48,968 nucleotides of DNA from Bacteroidaceae bacterium (GTDB lineage: Bacteria > Bacteroidota > Bacteroidia > Bacteroidales > Bacteroidaceae): contig JAGCFP010000072.1 in NCBI GenBank assembly GCA_017650045.1, positions 1-48,968 on the forward strand, written 5' to 3'. The notes beneath the pieces were generated by a model, which made no database searches, was not told the DNA's origin, and worked only from the letters and a program-made list of their open reading frames with translations. The stretch's first letter is position 1. Each line of letters opens with the position of its first letter. Shown here piece by piece: positions 14,261-23,395 of this stretch. Made by a program: the position numbers and the translations under genes.

Positions 14261-16297
14261 ATGATAAAAAAAGTATTGATAATGCTGTGTTTGCTCCCGA
14301 GTTTCTTGTCGGCGCAAATAAATACAGATCGTGTAATGACCATTGCACGAAATGCTCTGTATTTTGAAGATTATGTATTATCCATACAATATTTTAACCA
14401 AGTTATTAACGCCAAGCCTTATCTTTACGAACCTTATTTCTATAGGGGAATGGCTAAATTCTATCTTGATGATTATCAAGGAGCTGAAGAAGACTGTTCT
14501 TTAGCCATTCAGAGAAATCCATTTGTTGTAGGAGCTTACCAAGTACGAGGTTTGTCGCGAATCCGCCAAAGCAAGTATGATTTAGCTATTGAAGATTATT
14601 CGTCGGCATTACGATTTGATCCTGAGAATGTGTCTTTGTGGCACAATCTCGCTTTATGTCATCTTCAGAAAAAGGATTATAGTGCAGCGAGAGAAGAATT
14701 AGGACGATTACTTGAAGTCTCTCCAAGGTATACTTCTGCTTATTTGATGAGAGGGGAGGCATTCTTACATGAAAATGATACGATAGCTGCCATAAATGAT
14801 TTTAATAGGGCGATAGAATTGGAACGATTTGAGCCTAATGGTTATACTGCTCGTGCGATGGTTGAACTACAGCAAGCTAAATATAAGGAAGCCGAGGAAG
14901 ATTTTGATCAAGCCATTCGCTTAAGTGTTCGTAATGCCAGTAATTATATAAACCGTGCATTGGCAAGGTTTCATCAAAACAATCTAAGAGGTGCGATGAG
15001 CGATTACGACTTAGCCCTTGATATTGAGCCTGGTAACTTTATAGGTCATTATAACAGAGGTTTGTTGCGTGCACAAGTAGGTGATGATAATAGGGCGATT
15101 GAAGATTTTGATTTTGTCTTAAAGATAGATCCAGACGACATGATGGCAACTTTCAATAGAGGTGTCCTTCGCTCCCAAACGGGTGATTATCGTGGAGCAA
15201 TTAGTGATTTTTCTCATGTCCTTGAGGTTTATCCCAATTTCCTCGCTGGTTATTATCAACGTGCAGAGGCACGTAAGAAAATAGGTGATAGGAGAGGTGC
15301 AGAGCAAGATGAGTTCCAAATTATGAAAGCTCAGATTGACCAATTGAATAATCCTACTCAACAAAATAGTGGAAGTAATGATGAAGTAGCCTCCAATGGC
15401 AACACTGATGGTGAGAAAACAAGGAAAAGGAGTGATAGAAATGTAGAGAATTATCGAAAAATAGTAATTGCAGATGATTCGGATTCTCAGAATGAATATG
15501 CCAACGTCTCTCGTGGAAGGGTGCAAGATCGTGATGTACAGATTAGGCCAGAACCACTTTTTGCTTTAACATATTATGAGAAAGCAAATGATTTGAAACG
15601 TAATGTGCATTATCATCATTTTATCGATGAATTGAATCATCGAAATCTGAATTCAGAGCACTTGCTAATTTCTAATCGTGAGGCTCCATTAACAGTTGGC
15701 CAAGTTAATTATCATTTCTCAGATATTGATAAAAAATCAGCGGAGATTGCAGAAGGGAAGGCTGGCGTTGTCTTGCAATTTTATAGAGGTATGGATTTTT
15801 ATCTAGTTCAAGACTTAGATAATGCTGAGCAAGATTTTACGAAATCTATAGAAATCGATAGTGATTTCTTCCCTGCCTATTTTATGCGGTCTTTAGTACG
15901 TAATAAGAAATTAGAATATAAAAAAGCTCAAGCGAGTGTGTCTCCTCGTCAACTCAACGAAGAGGGAATAATAAAGGATGAAGTTTCTTCTACAGATTAT
16001 GATTTGATCAAAAACGATTTAGATAAGGTTATAGAGTTAGCTCCTGATTTTGTATATGCCTATTTTAATCGTGGTAGTTTGCAAATATCCTTGGGTAATT
16101 ATCGGGCAGCATTGGCCGATTATGATTATGTGATAGAAATGCGCCCAGAGTTTGCTGAAGCTTATTACAACAGAGGTTTGACGCATATTTTCTTGGGTAA
16201 TAATAAGCAAGGTATATCTGACTTAAGTAAGGCTGGTGAGCTGGGTGAAGTCGAAGCATACAACGTAATAAAGCGTTTTTCTTCAATTGATGAGTAA
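14261..16297 (+). CDS. Secreted tetratricopeptide-repeat protein
   Basis: A 678-residue protein with a signal peptide (residues 1-18, ending LLPSFLSAQ). It has about eight TPR units in residues 30-345, each with the A-x(4)-F/Y-x(2)-A-I pattern spaced 34 residues apart (for example [45 protein letters not shown]). A charged, low-complexity linker (about 350-430, [10 protein letters not shown] and KTRKRSDRN) follows, then three or four more TPRs at 490-670. It is a periplasmic protein-protein interaction scaffold, and no catalytic motif is seen. It lies downstream of def with 3 bp spacing. The function is unknown, and similar TPR proteins next to def are a general Bacteroidota feature as far as I recall. 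Confidence 0.82.
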   Translation: MIKKVLIMLCLLPSFLSAQINTDRVMTIARNALYFEDYVLSIQYFNQVINAKPYLYEPYFYRGMAKFYLDDYQGAEEDCSLAIQRNPFVVGAYQVRGLSRIRQSKYDLAIEDYSSALRFDPENVSLWHNLALCHLQKKDYSAAREELGRLLEVSPRYTSAYLMRGEAFLHENDTIAAINDFNRAIELERFEPNGYTARAMVELQQAKYKEAEEDFDQAIRLSVRNASNYINRALARFHQNNLRGAMSDYDLALDIEPGNFIGHYNRGLLRAQVGDDNRAIEDFDFVLKIDPDDMMATFNRGVLRSQTGDYRGAISDFSHVLEVYPNFLAGYYQRAEARKKIGDRRGAEQDEFQIMKAQIDQLNNPTQQNSGSNDEVASNGNTDGEKTRKRSDRNVENYRKIVIADDSDSQNEYANVSRGRVQDRDVQIRPEPLFALTYYEKANDLKRNVHYHHFIDELNHRNLNSEHLLISNREAPLTVGQVNYHFSDIDKKSAEIAEGKAGVVLQFYRGMDFYLVQDLDNAEQDFTKSIEIDSDFFPAYFMRSLVRNKKLEYKKAQASVSPRQLNEEGIIKDEVSSTDYDLIKNDLDKVIELAPDFVYAYFNRGSLQISLGNYRAALADYDYVIEMRPEFAEAYYNRGLTHIFLGNNKQGISDLSKAGELGEVEAYNVIKRFSSIDE

Positions 16298-16336
16298 CTA
16301 TTTGCAGAAATAAGCACAAAGTTGAAAAGATTTCGC

Positions 16337-16344
16337 TATTTTTG
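16337..16344 (+). promoter_or_regulatory. -7 element of the thrS operon promoter
   Basis: TATTTTTG matches TAnnTTTG 30 bp before the thrS ATG. No clear TTTG is seen at -33. It overlaps the in-frame TTG at 16342, which supports starting translation at 16375. Confidence 0.5.
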
Positions 16345-16374
16345 CGTCTCGAAACTAATTATACATTTGTAAGT

Positions 16375-18321
16375 ATGATAAAAATAACATTTCCAGACGG
16401 CTCTATTCGTGAATATAACGAAGGAGTAACAGGTCTGCAGATTGCAGAAAGCATCAGTTCACGTTTGGCACAGGAAGTCCTTTCTTGCGGAGTGAATGGT
16501 GAGACTTATGATTTGAATCGTCCTATCAATGAGGATGCAAAGGTTGTTCTGTACAAGTGGGAAGATGAAGAGGGTAAGCATACGTTCTGGCATACAAGTG
16601 CTCACTTATTGGCAGAAGCTTTGCAAGAACTATATCCAGGAATTCAGTTTGGTTTTGGTCCTGCGATAGAAAATGGATTTTTCTATGATGTAAAGCCTCA
16701 AGGAGAAACTGTAATTAGAGAAGGTGACCTTCCTGCAATTGAGCAGAAAATGCAAGAATTGGCTTCTAAGAAAGAAGCGTTAGTCCGTAAAGATGTTTCT
16801 AAGGCCGATGCGCTTCAGTTCTTTAAAGCTACAGGGCAAGAATATAAATGCGAACATATTGCAGAAGACTTGGAAGACGGAACAATCTCCACATATACTC
16901 AAGGTGCTTTTACCGATCTTTGCCGTGGCCCTCATCTGACTAATACAGGCGCGATTAAGGCCATAAAGTTGACTGGTGTTTCTGCTGCTTTCTGGCGTGG
17001 AGATGAGAAGAGAGAACAACTCACTCGTATTTATGGTATTACATTCCCTAAAAAGAAAATGCTCGATGAGTATCTCGTAATGCTTGAAGAAGCTAAAAAA
17101 CGTGATCATCGTAAGATTGGAAAAGAAATGGATCTTTTCATGTTCAGTGATACAGTGGGTAAGGGCTTACCAATGTGGTTGCCTAAGGGCACTGCATTAC
17201 GTATTCGCCTTCAAGATTTTCTTCGTCGCATACAGTCTCGCTACGAGTATCAAGAAGTGATGTGTCCTCCTATTGGAAACAAGTTGCTTTATATTACTTC
17301 AGGACACTATGCACATTATGGTAAGGATTCTTTCCAGCCTATTCAAACTCCAGAAGAAGGTGAGGAATACTTCCTGAAACCAATGAATTGTCCTCATCAC
17401 TGTATGATTTATAAGAATTCTCCTCGTTCATACAAAGATCTTCCTTTGCGCATTGCAGAGTTTGGTACTGTTTGTCGTTATGAGCAGAGTGGTGAACTTC
17501 ATGGATTGACTCGCGTACGAAGCTTTACGCAGGATGATGCACACATTTTCTGTCGCCAAGATCAAGTAAAAGATGAGTTCTTACGTGTAATGGATATTAT
17601 TTCTATCGTGTTCAAGTCTATGAACTTTGAGAATTTTGAAGCGCAAATTTCACTTCGTGATCCTAACGATCATGAGAAATACATAGGCTCTGATGAAGTT
17701 TGGGAAAAGGCGGAAAGAGCTATTATCGAAGCTTGTGAGGAGAAAGGATTGCCAGCTAAGATAGAATATGGAGAAGCTGCATTCTATGGTCCAAAGCTTG
17801 ACTTTATGGTGAAAGATGCTATCGGACGTCGTTGGCAATTGGGTACCATTCAGGTGGATTATAATTTGCCAGAGCGTTTTGAATTGGAATATACGGGTGC
17901 AGATAATATGAAACATCGTCCAGTGATGGTACATCGAGCTCCGTTTGGTTCTATGGAACGTTTCGTTGCTGTCCTTATTGAACATACGGCAGGTAAGTTC
18001 CCATTGTGGCTTGCTCCAGATCAAGTGGCTATTCTTCCAATTAGCGAGAAATTCAATGACTATGCCAATGAAGTTAAGGCAGCATTAAGGAAATTTGATG
18101 TTCGCGCTTTGGTTGATGACAGAAATGAAAAGATTGGTCGCAAAATCCGTGATAATGAATTGAAACGTATTCCATATATGCTTATAGTCGGAGAAAAAGA
18201 AGCCGCAAATGGTGAAGTTTCTGTTAGAAAACAGGGCGAAGGCGATAAAGGCATCATGAAATATGAAGATTTTGCAAAAAAAATCTGCGAAGAAGTCGAT
18301 AATATGATAAATAAGTGGTAA
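16375..18321 (+). CDS. thrS: Threonine--tRNA ligase
   Basis: Charges tRNA-Thr with threonine. The 648-residue protein has the full architecture: an N-terminal TGS domain (about 1-62, [15 protein letters not shown]), an editing domain with [16 protein letters not shown], the class II catalytic core with [11 protein letters not shown] (zinc-binding Cys and His), GPKLDFMV, and [17 protein letters not shown] (motif 3), and an anticodon-binding domain (about 540-648). The ATG at 16375 is chosen over an in-frame TTG. It heads the classic thrS-infC-rpmI-rplT order. The 121-bp spacer before infC may hold a leader, but I could not define one. Confidence 0.97.
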   Translation: MIKITFPDGSIREYNEGVTGLQIAESISSRLAQEVLSCGVNGETYDLNRPINEDAKVVLYKWEDEEGKHTFWHTSAHLLAEALQELYPGIQFGFGPAIENGFFYDVKPQGETVIREGDLPAIEQKMQELASKKEALVRKDVSKADALQFFKATGQEYKCEHIAEDLEDGTISTYTQGAFTDLCRGPHLTNTGAIKAIKLTGVSAAFWRGDEKREQLTRIYGITFPKKKMLDEYLVMLEEAKKRDHRKIGKEMDLFMFSDTVGKGLPMWLPKGTALRIRLQDFLRRIQSRYEYQEVMCPPIGNKLLYITSGHYAHYGKDSFQPIQTPEEGEEYFLKPMNCPHHCMIYKNSPRSYKDLPLRIAEFGTVCRYEQSGELHGLTRVRSFTQDDAHIFCRQDQVKDEFLRVMDIISIVFKSMNFENFEAQISLRDPNDHEKYIGSDEVWEKAERAIIEACEEKGLPAKIEYGEAAFYGPKLDFMVKDAIGRRWQLGTIQVDYNLPERFELEYTGADNMKHRPVMVHRAPFGSMERFVAVLIEHTAGKFPLWLAPDQVAILPISEKFNDYANEVKAALRKFDVRALVDDRNEKIGRKIRDNELKRIPYMLIVGEKEAANGEVSVRKQGEGDKGIMKYEDFAKKICEEVDNMINKW

Positions 18322-18442
18322 ATTTGCACGCAATTTTACCGTAATAGGTTTTTCCTGATTTGAGGAAAAGCTGATTGCATATAATAATGAAGGAATTAAT
18401 ACGGTTATAAGACAAAGAAACAAACAGGTATTTAAACTTTTA

Positions 18443-19099
18443 ATGAAGAAAGAAAACGTTAAAGACCAGTATCGGGTCAATGAACAGATCCGTGCTAGGG
18501 AAGTAAGAGTTGTAGGTGATGACATTGAATCCAATGTATATCCTTTGGCAGTTGCGCTGAAGATTGCAGAGGAGCATGATTCTGACCTTGTGGAGATTTC
18601 TCCCAATGCAGTTCCCCCCGTTTGTAGAGTCATTGACTATTCTAAGTTCCTTTATCAGCTGAAGAAACGTCAGAAAGAACAAAAAGCCAAGCAGGTAAAG
18701 ATTGAGGTAAAGGAAATTCGTTTTGGACCTCAAACAGATGACCATGACTATAATTTCAAGTTGAAACATGCTATCGGTTTTCTGGAAGATGGTAATAAAG
18801 TGCGTGCCTATGTGTTCTTCAAAGGACGTTCCATTTTATTCAAGGAACAGGGGGAAGTGCTTTTGCTTCGTTTTGCCAATGACTTGGAGAATTATGCTAA
18901 AGTAGAGCAGTTGCCAGTATTGGAAAAGAAAAAGATGACTATTGTCCTAGCTCCTAAGAAAGAAATCGTAAAGAAACCTGGTCAGCGTGCTGCTGAAGCT
19001 GCTAAAGGTATGCAGAAATCTGCAGCAGAAAAGCAAGTTGTGAAGCAGGAAAGGAATGAAACTAAGGCAGCTGAGACTAATAACGAAGAAAATGTATAA
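18443..19099 (+). CDS. infC: Translation initiation factor IF-3
   Basis: Binds the 30S subunit, keeps it free of 50S and proofreads the start codon. Residues 1-80 are IF3_N ([19 protein letters not shown] ... [22 protein letters not shown]) and residues 85-175 are IF3_C ([22 protein letters not shown]). A C-terminal extension of about 40 charged, Ala/Lys/Glu-rich residues goes beyond the usual 180 and is typical of Bacteroidota. The start is an ordinary ATG, so the AUU-based autoregulation of E. coli infC is not available here. It precedes rpmI by 52 bp. Confidence 0.97.
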   Translation: MKKENVKDQYRVNEQIRAREVRVVGDDIESNVYPLAVALKIAEEHDSDLVEISPNAVPPVCRVIDYSKFLYQLKKRQKEQKAKQVKIEVKEIRFGPQTDDHDYNFKLKHAIGFLEDGNKVRAYVFFKGRSILFKEQGEVLLLRFANDLENYAKVEQLPVLEKKKMTIVLAPKKEIVKKPGQRAAEAAKGMQKSAAEKQVVKQERNETKAAETNNEENV

Positions 19100-19151
19100 T
19101 GCCAAGGTATAGTGCATTATCATAATATTTAATAATTTACTAATAAAAGAG

Positions 19152-19349
19152 ATGCCAAAAATTAAGACTAACTCCGGTTCTAAAAAAAGATTTGTTCTTA
19201 CCGGAACAGGTAAAATTAAAAGACAGCATGCTTATCATAGTCATATTCTGACTAAGAAGACTAAGAAGCAGAAGAGAAATTTGTGCTTATCTACTTTGGT
19301 TGATAAGGCTAACCTTCGTCAAGTTAGAGAGCTTCTGGCCATTAAGTAA
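19152..19349 (+). CDS. rpmI: 50S ribosomal protein L35
   Basis: A 65-residue, highly basic ribosomal protein with the family signature [20 protein letters not shown] and the [22 protein letters not shown] core. It binds the large subunit near the exit region. It lies between infC and rplT in the conserved order, with a 97-bp gap before rplT. Confidence 0.97.
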   Translation: MPKIKTNSGSKKRFVLTGTGKIKRQHAYHSHILTKKTKKQKRNLCLSTLVDKANLRQVRELLAIK

Positions 19350-19446
19350 GCCGTTTAAAGAAATTTAATTTATTAACCGAATGCATTAGCTCCGAAGATC
19401 TCTCTATAAAAAGGTGAGGCGCTAACATTCAAAAACAAATGAAACT

Positions 19447-19794
19447 ATGCCAAGATCAGTTAATCATGTTGCTTCTCGTGCGAGAAGAAAGAAAATTTTA
19501 AAGTTGACCAGAGGTTACTTTGGTGCAAGAAAGAACGTCTGGACCGTTGCCAAGAATACTTGGGAGAAGGGTCTTACTTATGCTTATCGCGATCGTAAGA
19601 ACAAGAAGCGTAACTTCCGTGCTTTGTGGATTCAGCGCATCAATGCTGCTGCTCGTCTGGAAGGTCTTTCTTATTCTAAGTTGATGGGACTCCTGCACAA
19701 GGCGGGTATTGAAATCAACCGTAAGGTGCTGGCAGATCTGGCCGTTAATCACCCAGAAGCATTTAAGGCTATTGTGGATAAGGCTAATGCTTAA
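19447..19794 (+). CDS. rplT: 50S ribosomal protein L20
   Basis: A 115-residue ribosomal protein that binds 23S rRNA early in 50S assembly. It has the family signature [26 protein letters not shown] and the C-terminal [20 protein letters not shown] domain. In other bacteria L20 represses its own operon through an mRNA structure. The 97-bp spacer before this gene could serve that purpose but shows no structure I can recognise. A strong terminator and then a 6S-like RNA gene follow. Confidence 0.97.
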   Translation: MPRSVNHVASRARRKKILKLTRGYFGARKNVWTVAKNTWEKGLTYAYRDRKNKKRNFRALWIQRINAAARLEGLSYSKLMGLLHKAGIEINRKVLADLAVNHPEAFKAIVDKANA

Positions 19795-19813
19795 GTATTA
19801 AATTAATAATTCA

Positions 19814-19847
19814 AACGGGGTTGTCGTCAATGATAACCCCGTTTTTT
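19814..19847 (+). terminator. Terminator of the thrS-infC-rpmI-rplT operon
   Basis: Stem AACGGGGTT / AACCCCGTT (19814-19822 with 19835-19843) followed by a run of T residues. Confidence 0.88.
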
Positions 19848-19866
19848 GTTAATTATGTATTTTTTA

Positions 19867-19898
19867 TTTGCTAGTTTAAATAAAAAAGTGTATTTTTG
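19867..19898 (+). promoter_or_regulatory. Promoter of the 6S-like RNA
   Basis: TTTG (19867-19870), a 20-bp spacer, TATTTTTG (19891-19898). Transcription would start near 19905, just before the closing stem of the RNA. Confidence 0.8.
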
Positions 19899-19904
19899 AA
19901 AAGA

Positions 19905-20143
19905 GAAAAAGAATAGCCGCGTCGATTGGATCGGGAAACTCATCAAATTATTAAGAAATACCGAGACTAGCTTCGTTTCTCAATGGCGGGCCACGCTCCT
20001 TCGGGAGTAACCTTGAGTCGGTGGATTACAAAGAGGGCGAGCACTCAAAACATGTCATTCGGAGTTTCATCTTCAATCAAATATCGATGCGGCTTCCTTA
20101 TAAATTGAGGACGGGAATCATCCTTTGATTTCTGTCCTTTTTT
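19905..20143 (+). ncRNA. ssrS: 6S-like RNA (Bacteroidales-1 type)
   Basis: A non-coding transcription unit of about 240 nt with its own promoter and terminator. It folds back on itself: AGCCGCGTCGAT (19915-19926) pairs with ATCGATGCGGCT (20083-20094) with one G-U, and GAAACTC (19934-19940) pairs with GAGTTTC (20062-20068). A terminal hairpin CTCC-TTCG-GGAG lies in the middle near 19995-20010. A long irregular hairpin with an internal open region is the form of 6S RNA, which traps RNA polymerase holoenzyme. The position directly downstream of rplT is the published context of the Bacteroidales-1 RNA motif, as I recall it. The 5' end is inferred from the promoter. No open reading frame with coding character covers it. 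Confidence 0.78.
20109..20143 (+). terminator. Terminator of the 6S-like RNA
   Basis: A 12-bp stem with two G-U pairs (20109-20120 with 20126-20137) and a 5-nt loop, followed by six T residues. Confidence 0.8.
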
Positions 20144-20202
20144 ATAATATCGTTTGTCGATTGGGTATTACACTTTTCGATTTACGAGTGAGACTGAAGC
20201 AC

Positions 20203-21006
20203 ATGAAAGTTAGATTTATGAGTTTGGGCAGTGGTAGTAGCGGAAACTGTTACTACTTGGGCACTGAAACATATGGCATTTTGATAGACGCAGGGATTCC
20301 TGTTCGCGCTATCAAAAAGACTCTGAAGGATGTTGGTATCGGAATAGAGTGTATAAGGGCAATCTTAATCACTCACGATCATGCAGATCATATAAAGTCT
20401 GTAAGTCCTTTAGGAGAGAGGTGTTTTATCCCTGTCTATTCAACTGTCAAAATTCATGATGGCATCAATCGTAGCTATTGTGTAACAGAGAAGTTGAGTA
20501 CCTGTGTGCGCTATCTAGAAAAGCAGCACCCTATTAAATTGGCCGATTTCAACATTGAAGCCTTCGAAGTACCTCATGATGGGACAGATAATGTGGGATA
20601 TTGCATTACCATTGAGGACAAGACATTTTGCTTTGTTACAGACTTAGGAGAGATCACTCCATTAGTTGCTGAATATATCCAGCGAGCCAACTATCTTATT
20701 ATAGAGTCCAACTATGATGAAGAAATGTTGGAGATGGGAACTTATCCTGATTATCTGAAAAAAAGGATTGCCAGCAACATTGGTCATTTGAGTAATCAAG
20801 TTACTTCCAAGTTCTTGGCTGAACATATAGATACCCACCTCAAATATATCTGGCTTTGTCATTTAAGTAAGGACAATAACCATCCTGATTTAGCATATAA
20901 AACCACAGAATTGGCTCTGCGTGATAATGGAATACTTGTTGGAAAAGATGTGCAATTATTTGCCTTGCGCAGGAATGTACCTACAATGCTCTACGAATTT
21001 GAGTGA
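20203..21006 (+). CDS. MBL-fold metallo-hydrolase (YycJ/WalJ-like)
   Basis: A 267-residue metallo-beta-lactamase-fold protein. It has the N-terminal MSLGSGSSGNCYYLG strand-loop of the YycJ branch, the metal-binding THDHADH motif near residue 60, then PHDGTDNVGY and a downstream Asp in TDLGE, and a late His in CHLSKDNNHPDLA. YycJ-like enzymes are probable DNA or RNA 5'-exonucleases, linked to cell-wall and repair phenotypes in Gram-positive bacteria. The substrate here is unknown. The ATG at 20203 is chosen because the longer frame back to 20125 runs through the terminator of the 6S-like RNA. Confidence 0.88.
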   Translation: MKVRFMSLGSGSSGNCYYLGTETYGILIDAGIPVRAIKKTLKDVGIGIECIRAILITHDHADHIKSVSPLGERCFIPVYSTVKIHDGINRSYCVTEKLSTCVRYLEKQHPIKLADFNIEAFEVPHDGTDNVGYCITIEDKTFCFVTDLGEITPLVAEYIQRANYLIIESNYDEEMLEMGTYPDYLKKRIASNIGHLSNQVTSKFLAEHIDTHLKYIWLCHLSKDNNHPDLAYKTTELALRDNGILVGKDVQLFALRRNVPTMLYEFE

Positions 21007-21039
21007 AATGGATTTTATTTGAAAAAAAATAGCGGAATG

Positions 21040-21071
21040 TTTGGTAGATTCAAAGAAATGAGATACCTTTG
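21040..21071 (+). promoter_or_regulatory. Promoter of the tRNA pair
   Basis: TTTG (21040-21043), 20 bp, TACCTTTG (21064-21071). It lies 26 bp upstream of the mature tRNA-Lys 5' end. Confidence 0.75.
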
Positions 21072-21097
21072 CACCCGCAATCCGAAAGGAAACGCAT

Positions 21098-21170
21098 GCA
21101 CCCTTAGCTCAGTTGGTAGAGCAACTGACTCTTAATCAGTGGGTCCAGAGTTCGAGCCTCTGAGGGTGTA
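21098..21170 (+). tRNA. tRNA-Lys (anticodon CTT)
   Basis: A full 73-nt cloverleaf. Acceptor GCACCCT pairs with AGGGTGT (G-U at the first pair). The D arm is GCTC/GAGC, the anticodon stem ACTGA/TCAGT with loop CTCTTAA (anticodon CTT), and the T arm CAGAG-TTCGAGC-CTCTG. The discriminator is A. CCA is not encoded. It lies 7 nt from the next tRNA, so both come from one transcript. Confidence 0.95.
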
Positions 21171-21177
21171 CAAGTAT

Positions 21178-21249
21178 GGTGGTATCGTCTAAGGGCTAGG
21201 ACACATGCCTCTCACGCATGCAATCAGAGTTCGAATCTCTGTACCACTA
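21178..21249 (+). tRNA. tRNA-Glu (anticodon CTC)
   Basis: A 72-nt cloverleaf. Acceptor GGTGGTA pairs with TACCACT (G-U at the first pair). The anticodon stem is CATGC/GCATG with loop CTCTCAC (anticodon CTC), and the T arm CAGAG-TTCGAAT-CTCTG. The D-arm region TCGTCTAAGGGCTAGGAC is typical of tRNA-Glu. CCA is not encoded. Confidence 0.95.
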
Positions 21250-21291
21250 CTCAGAAAGAAGGCCGTTTATCTTAGAAGATATTCGGCTTTC

Positions 21292-21322
21292 TTTGTTTAT
21301 TTTAGGTTTATTCGTATCTTCG
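21292..21322 (+). promoter_or_regulatory. Promoter of fbp
   Basis: TTTG (21292-21295), 19 bp, TATCTTCG (21315-21322), a common one-base variant of TAnnTTTG, just 7 bp before the ATG, so the transcript would be almost leaderless. Confidence 0.6.
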
Positions 21323-21329
21323 CAGAAAA

Positions 21330-23333
21330 ATGAGCACTATGGAGCATACTACATTCACATATGAGGAGCTTTCTGAAGACCTGCGCTTTTTGCAGCAGTT
21401 GTCACACGCTTTTCCAACAATTGCAGATGCCAGTACTGAAATTATAAATTTGGAGGCCATCCTCAACCTGCCTAAAGGTACGGAACATTTCCTCTCTGAT
21501 GTACATGGAGAATATGAAGCATTCCAACATGTGCTTAAGAATGCTTCGGGTACCGTGAAGCGTAAGGTGAAGGAAATCTTTGTACACTCTTTGCGTGATA
21601 TGGAGATGAAAGAACTATGCACCCTCATTTATTATCCTGAAGAGAAATTACAGTTAGTAAAGAAAGCTGAGCGTGATATTGATGATTGGTATCAGATAAC
21701 ACTCAATCGTTTGGTGCGTGTCTGTCAGAACGTCTCCTCTAAATATACTCGATCTAAAGTGCGTAAAGCCCTGCCTTCAGAGTTTTCTTATATTATTCAG
21801 GAGTTGCTACATGAGTCCACCATTGAACCCAATAAGCAGGCCTATACTGATGCTATCATCAAGACTATTATTTCTACGCGTAGAGCAGATGCTTTCATCA
21901 TAGCTATGTGTCAGCTGATTCAGCGACTTACCATTGACTCGCTCCACATTGTTGGGGACATTTATGATCGTGGGGGCGGAGCACATATTATTATGGATAC
22001 TCTGTGTGACTACCATCACTTTGACATACAATGGGGAAACCATGATATCCTTTGGATGGGAGCAGCCTCAGGAAACGATGCCTGTATAGCCAATGCCATA
22101 CGCACAGCCTTACGTTATGCCAACATGGCTACACTGGAAGATGGATACGGTATCAATTTATTACCTTTGGCAACTTTTGCTATGGAGACCTACAAGAATG
22201 ACCCTTGTACCCAGTTCCAGTCGCGTACCAGTATCAGTGATGAGCATTTCGACGAAAAGACACTACGGCTCTTCGCGCAGATGCATAAGGCTATTGCCAT
22301 CATCCAGTTCAAACTTGAAGGAGAAATTATCATGCGTCGCCCAGAGTTTCATATGGACCATCGACTCTTGCTGAATTTTATTGACTATCAGGAAGGGACT
22401 ATTAAACTAGATGGACGTAAGTATGCTCTGACAGATACCAATTTCCCAACCATTGATCCTGCTGATCCTTATCGCCTTAGCACAGAGGAACGCGACATCA
22501 TGGATAAGATTCATGCCTCGTTCATCAACAGTGAGAAGCTCCGTAAACATATGCACTGTCTCTACTCTAAGGGCAGTATGTACCTTGTGACCAATGGTAA
22601 CCTGCTCTTCCACGCTAGTATTCCTTTGAATGCTGATGGAAGTTTCAAGCATGTGCGTATAGGCAAAAAAGAATATTGGGGACGCAAGCTGTTAGATAAG
22701 ACAGATCAGCTCCTTCGTACTGCCTATTTCGAAGTAGAAGGAAAACCTGAGAAACTTTTTGCCCAAGACTACGCTTGGTATTTGTGGTGTGGTCCTGATA
22801 CTCCTTCGTTTGATAAGAGTAAGATGACGACTTTTGAGCGTTACTTTATTGCAGATGAGGAAACATATCATGAGGAGAAGGGCTACTACTATGTTCTTCG
22901 TAATGAGCAGGAGGTATGTGATAACATCCTGCGTGAGTTTGATGTGGAGCCTGGACCTCATTCACACATTATTAATGGGCATGTGCCAGTGAAGACCCTC
23001 AAAGGGGAAACACCTGTGCGTGCTGATGGTAAGCTTATCGTTATTGACGGAGGCTTCTCAAAAGCATATCAGCCTCAGACTGGTATTGCAGGATATACAC
23101 TGGTTTATCATTCGCATGGTTTCCAGTTGGTGCAGCACCAGCCCTTCGAGAGTCGTCAGAAAGCCATTGAAGAAGGACAAGACATCAAGTCGTCCACCTC
23201 GCTGGTGGAGTATGCCCAGAATCGCGTGATGGTGCGTGATACCGATAAAGGGCGCCAGTTGCGCGTGCAGATATACGACCTTCAGAAACTGCTGGCTGCC
23301 TACCGCATGGGACTACTCACAGAAAAGGAATAA
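21330..23333 (+). CDS. fbp: Fructose-1,6-bisphosphatase, class III
   Basis: Hydrolyses fructose-1,6-bisphosphate to fructose-6-phosphate, the committing step of gluconeogenesis. The 667-residue length fits the class III (FBPase_2) family, which is built on a calcineurin-like phosphoesterase fold and is unrelated to class I. Metal-site motifs are SDVHGEYEAF (about residue 55), GDIYDRGGGAH (about 210), WGNHDILWMG (about 232), and late INGHVPVKTLKGETP with VIDGGFSKAYQ. Bacteroidota commonly carry this class. Translation may start at 21330 or at the ATG at 21339 (MEHTT). It is a single-gene unit, closed by a hairpin at 23360. Confidence 0.95.
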   Translation: MSTMEHTTFTYEELSEDLRFLQQLSHAFPTIADASTEIINLEAILNLPKGTEHFLSDVHGEYEAFQHVLKNASGTVKRKVKEIFVHSLRDMEMKELCTLIYYPEEKLQLVKKAERDIDDWYQITLNRLVRVCQNVSSKYTRSKVRKALPSEFSYIIQELLHESTIEPNKQAYTDAIIKTIISTRRADAFIIAMCQLIQRLTIDSLHIVGDIYDRGGGAHIIMDTLCDYHHFDIQWGNHDILWMGAASGNDACIANAIRTALRYANMATLEDGYGINLLPLATFAMETYKNDPCTQFQSRTSISDEHFDEKTLRLFAQMHKAIAIIQFKLEGEIIMRRPEFHMDHRLLLNFIDYQEGTIKLDGRKYALTDTNFPTIDPADPYRLSTEERDIMDKIHASFINSEKLRKHMHCLYSKGSMYLVTNGNLLFHASIPLNADGSFKHVRIGKKEYWGRKLLDKTDQLLRTAYFEVEGKPEKLFAQDYAWYLWCGPDTPSFDKSKMTTFERYFIADEETYHEEKGYYYVLRNEQEVCDNILREFDVEPGPHSHIINGHVPVKTLKGETPVRADGKLIVIDGGFSKAYQPQTGIAGYTLVYHSHGFQLVQHQPFESRQKAIEEGQDIKSSTSLVEYAQNRVMVRDTDKGRQLRVQIYDLQKLLAAYRMGLLTEKE

Positions 23334-23359
23334 ACTTATTTGTTATATTGTGTTGTTGT

Positions 23360-23394
23360 GATATGCCATGTCACCCATGGGGACATGGCATATC
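23360..23394. terminator. Bidirectional terminator after fbp
   Basis: A 13-bp perfect stem GATATGCCATGTC / GACATGGCATATC (23360-23372 with 23382-23394) lies between the convergent fbp and surface-repeat genes. It lacks a long T-run on either side. Confidence 0.65.
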
Positions 23395-23395
23395 A

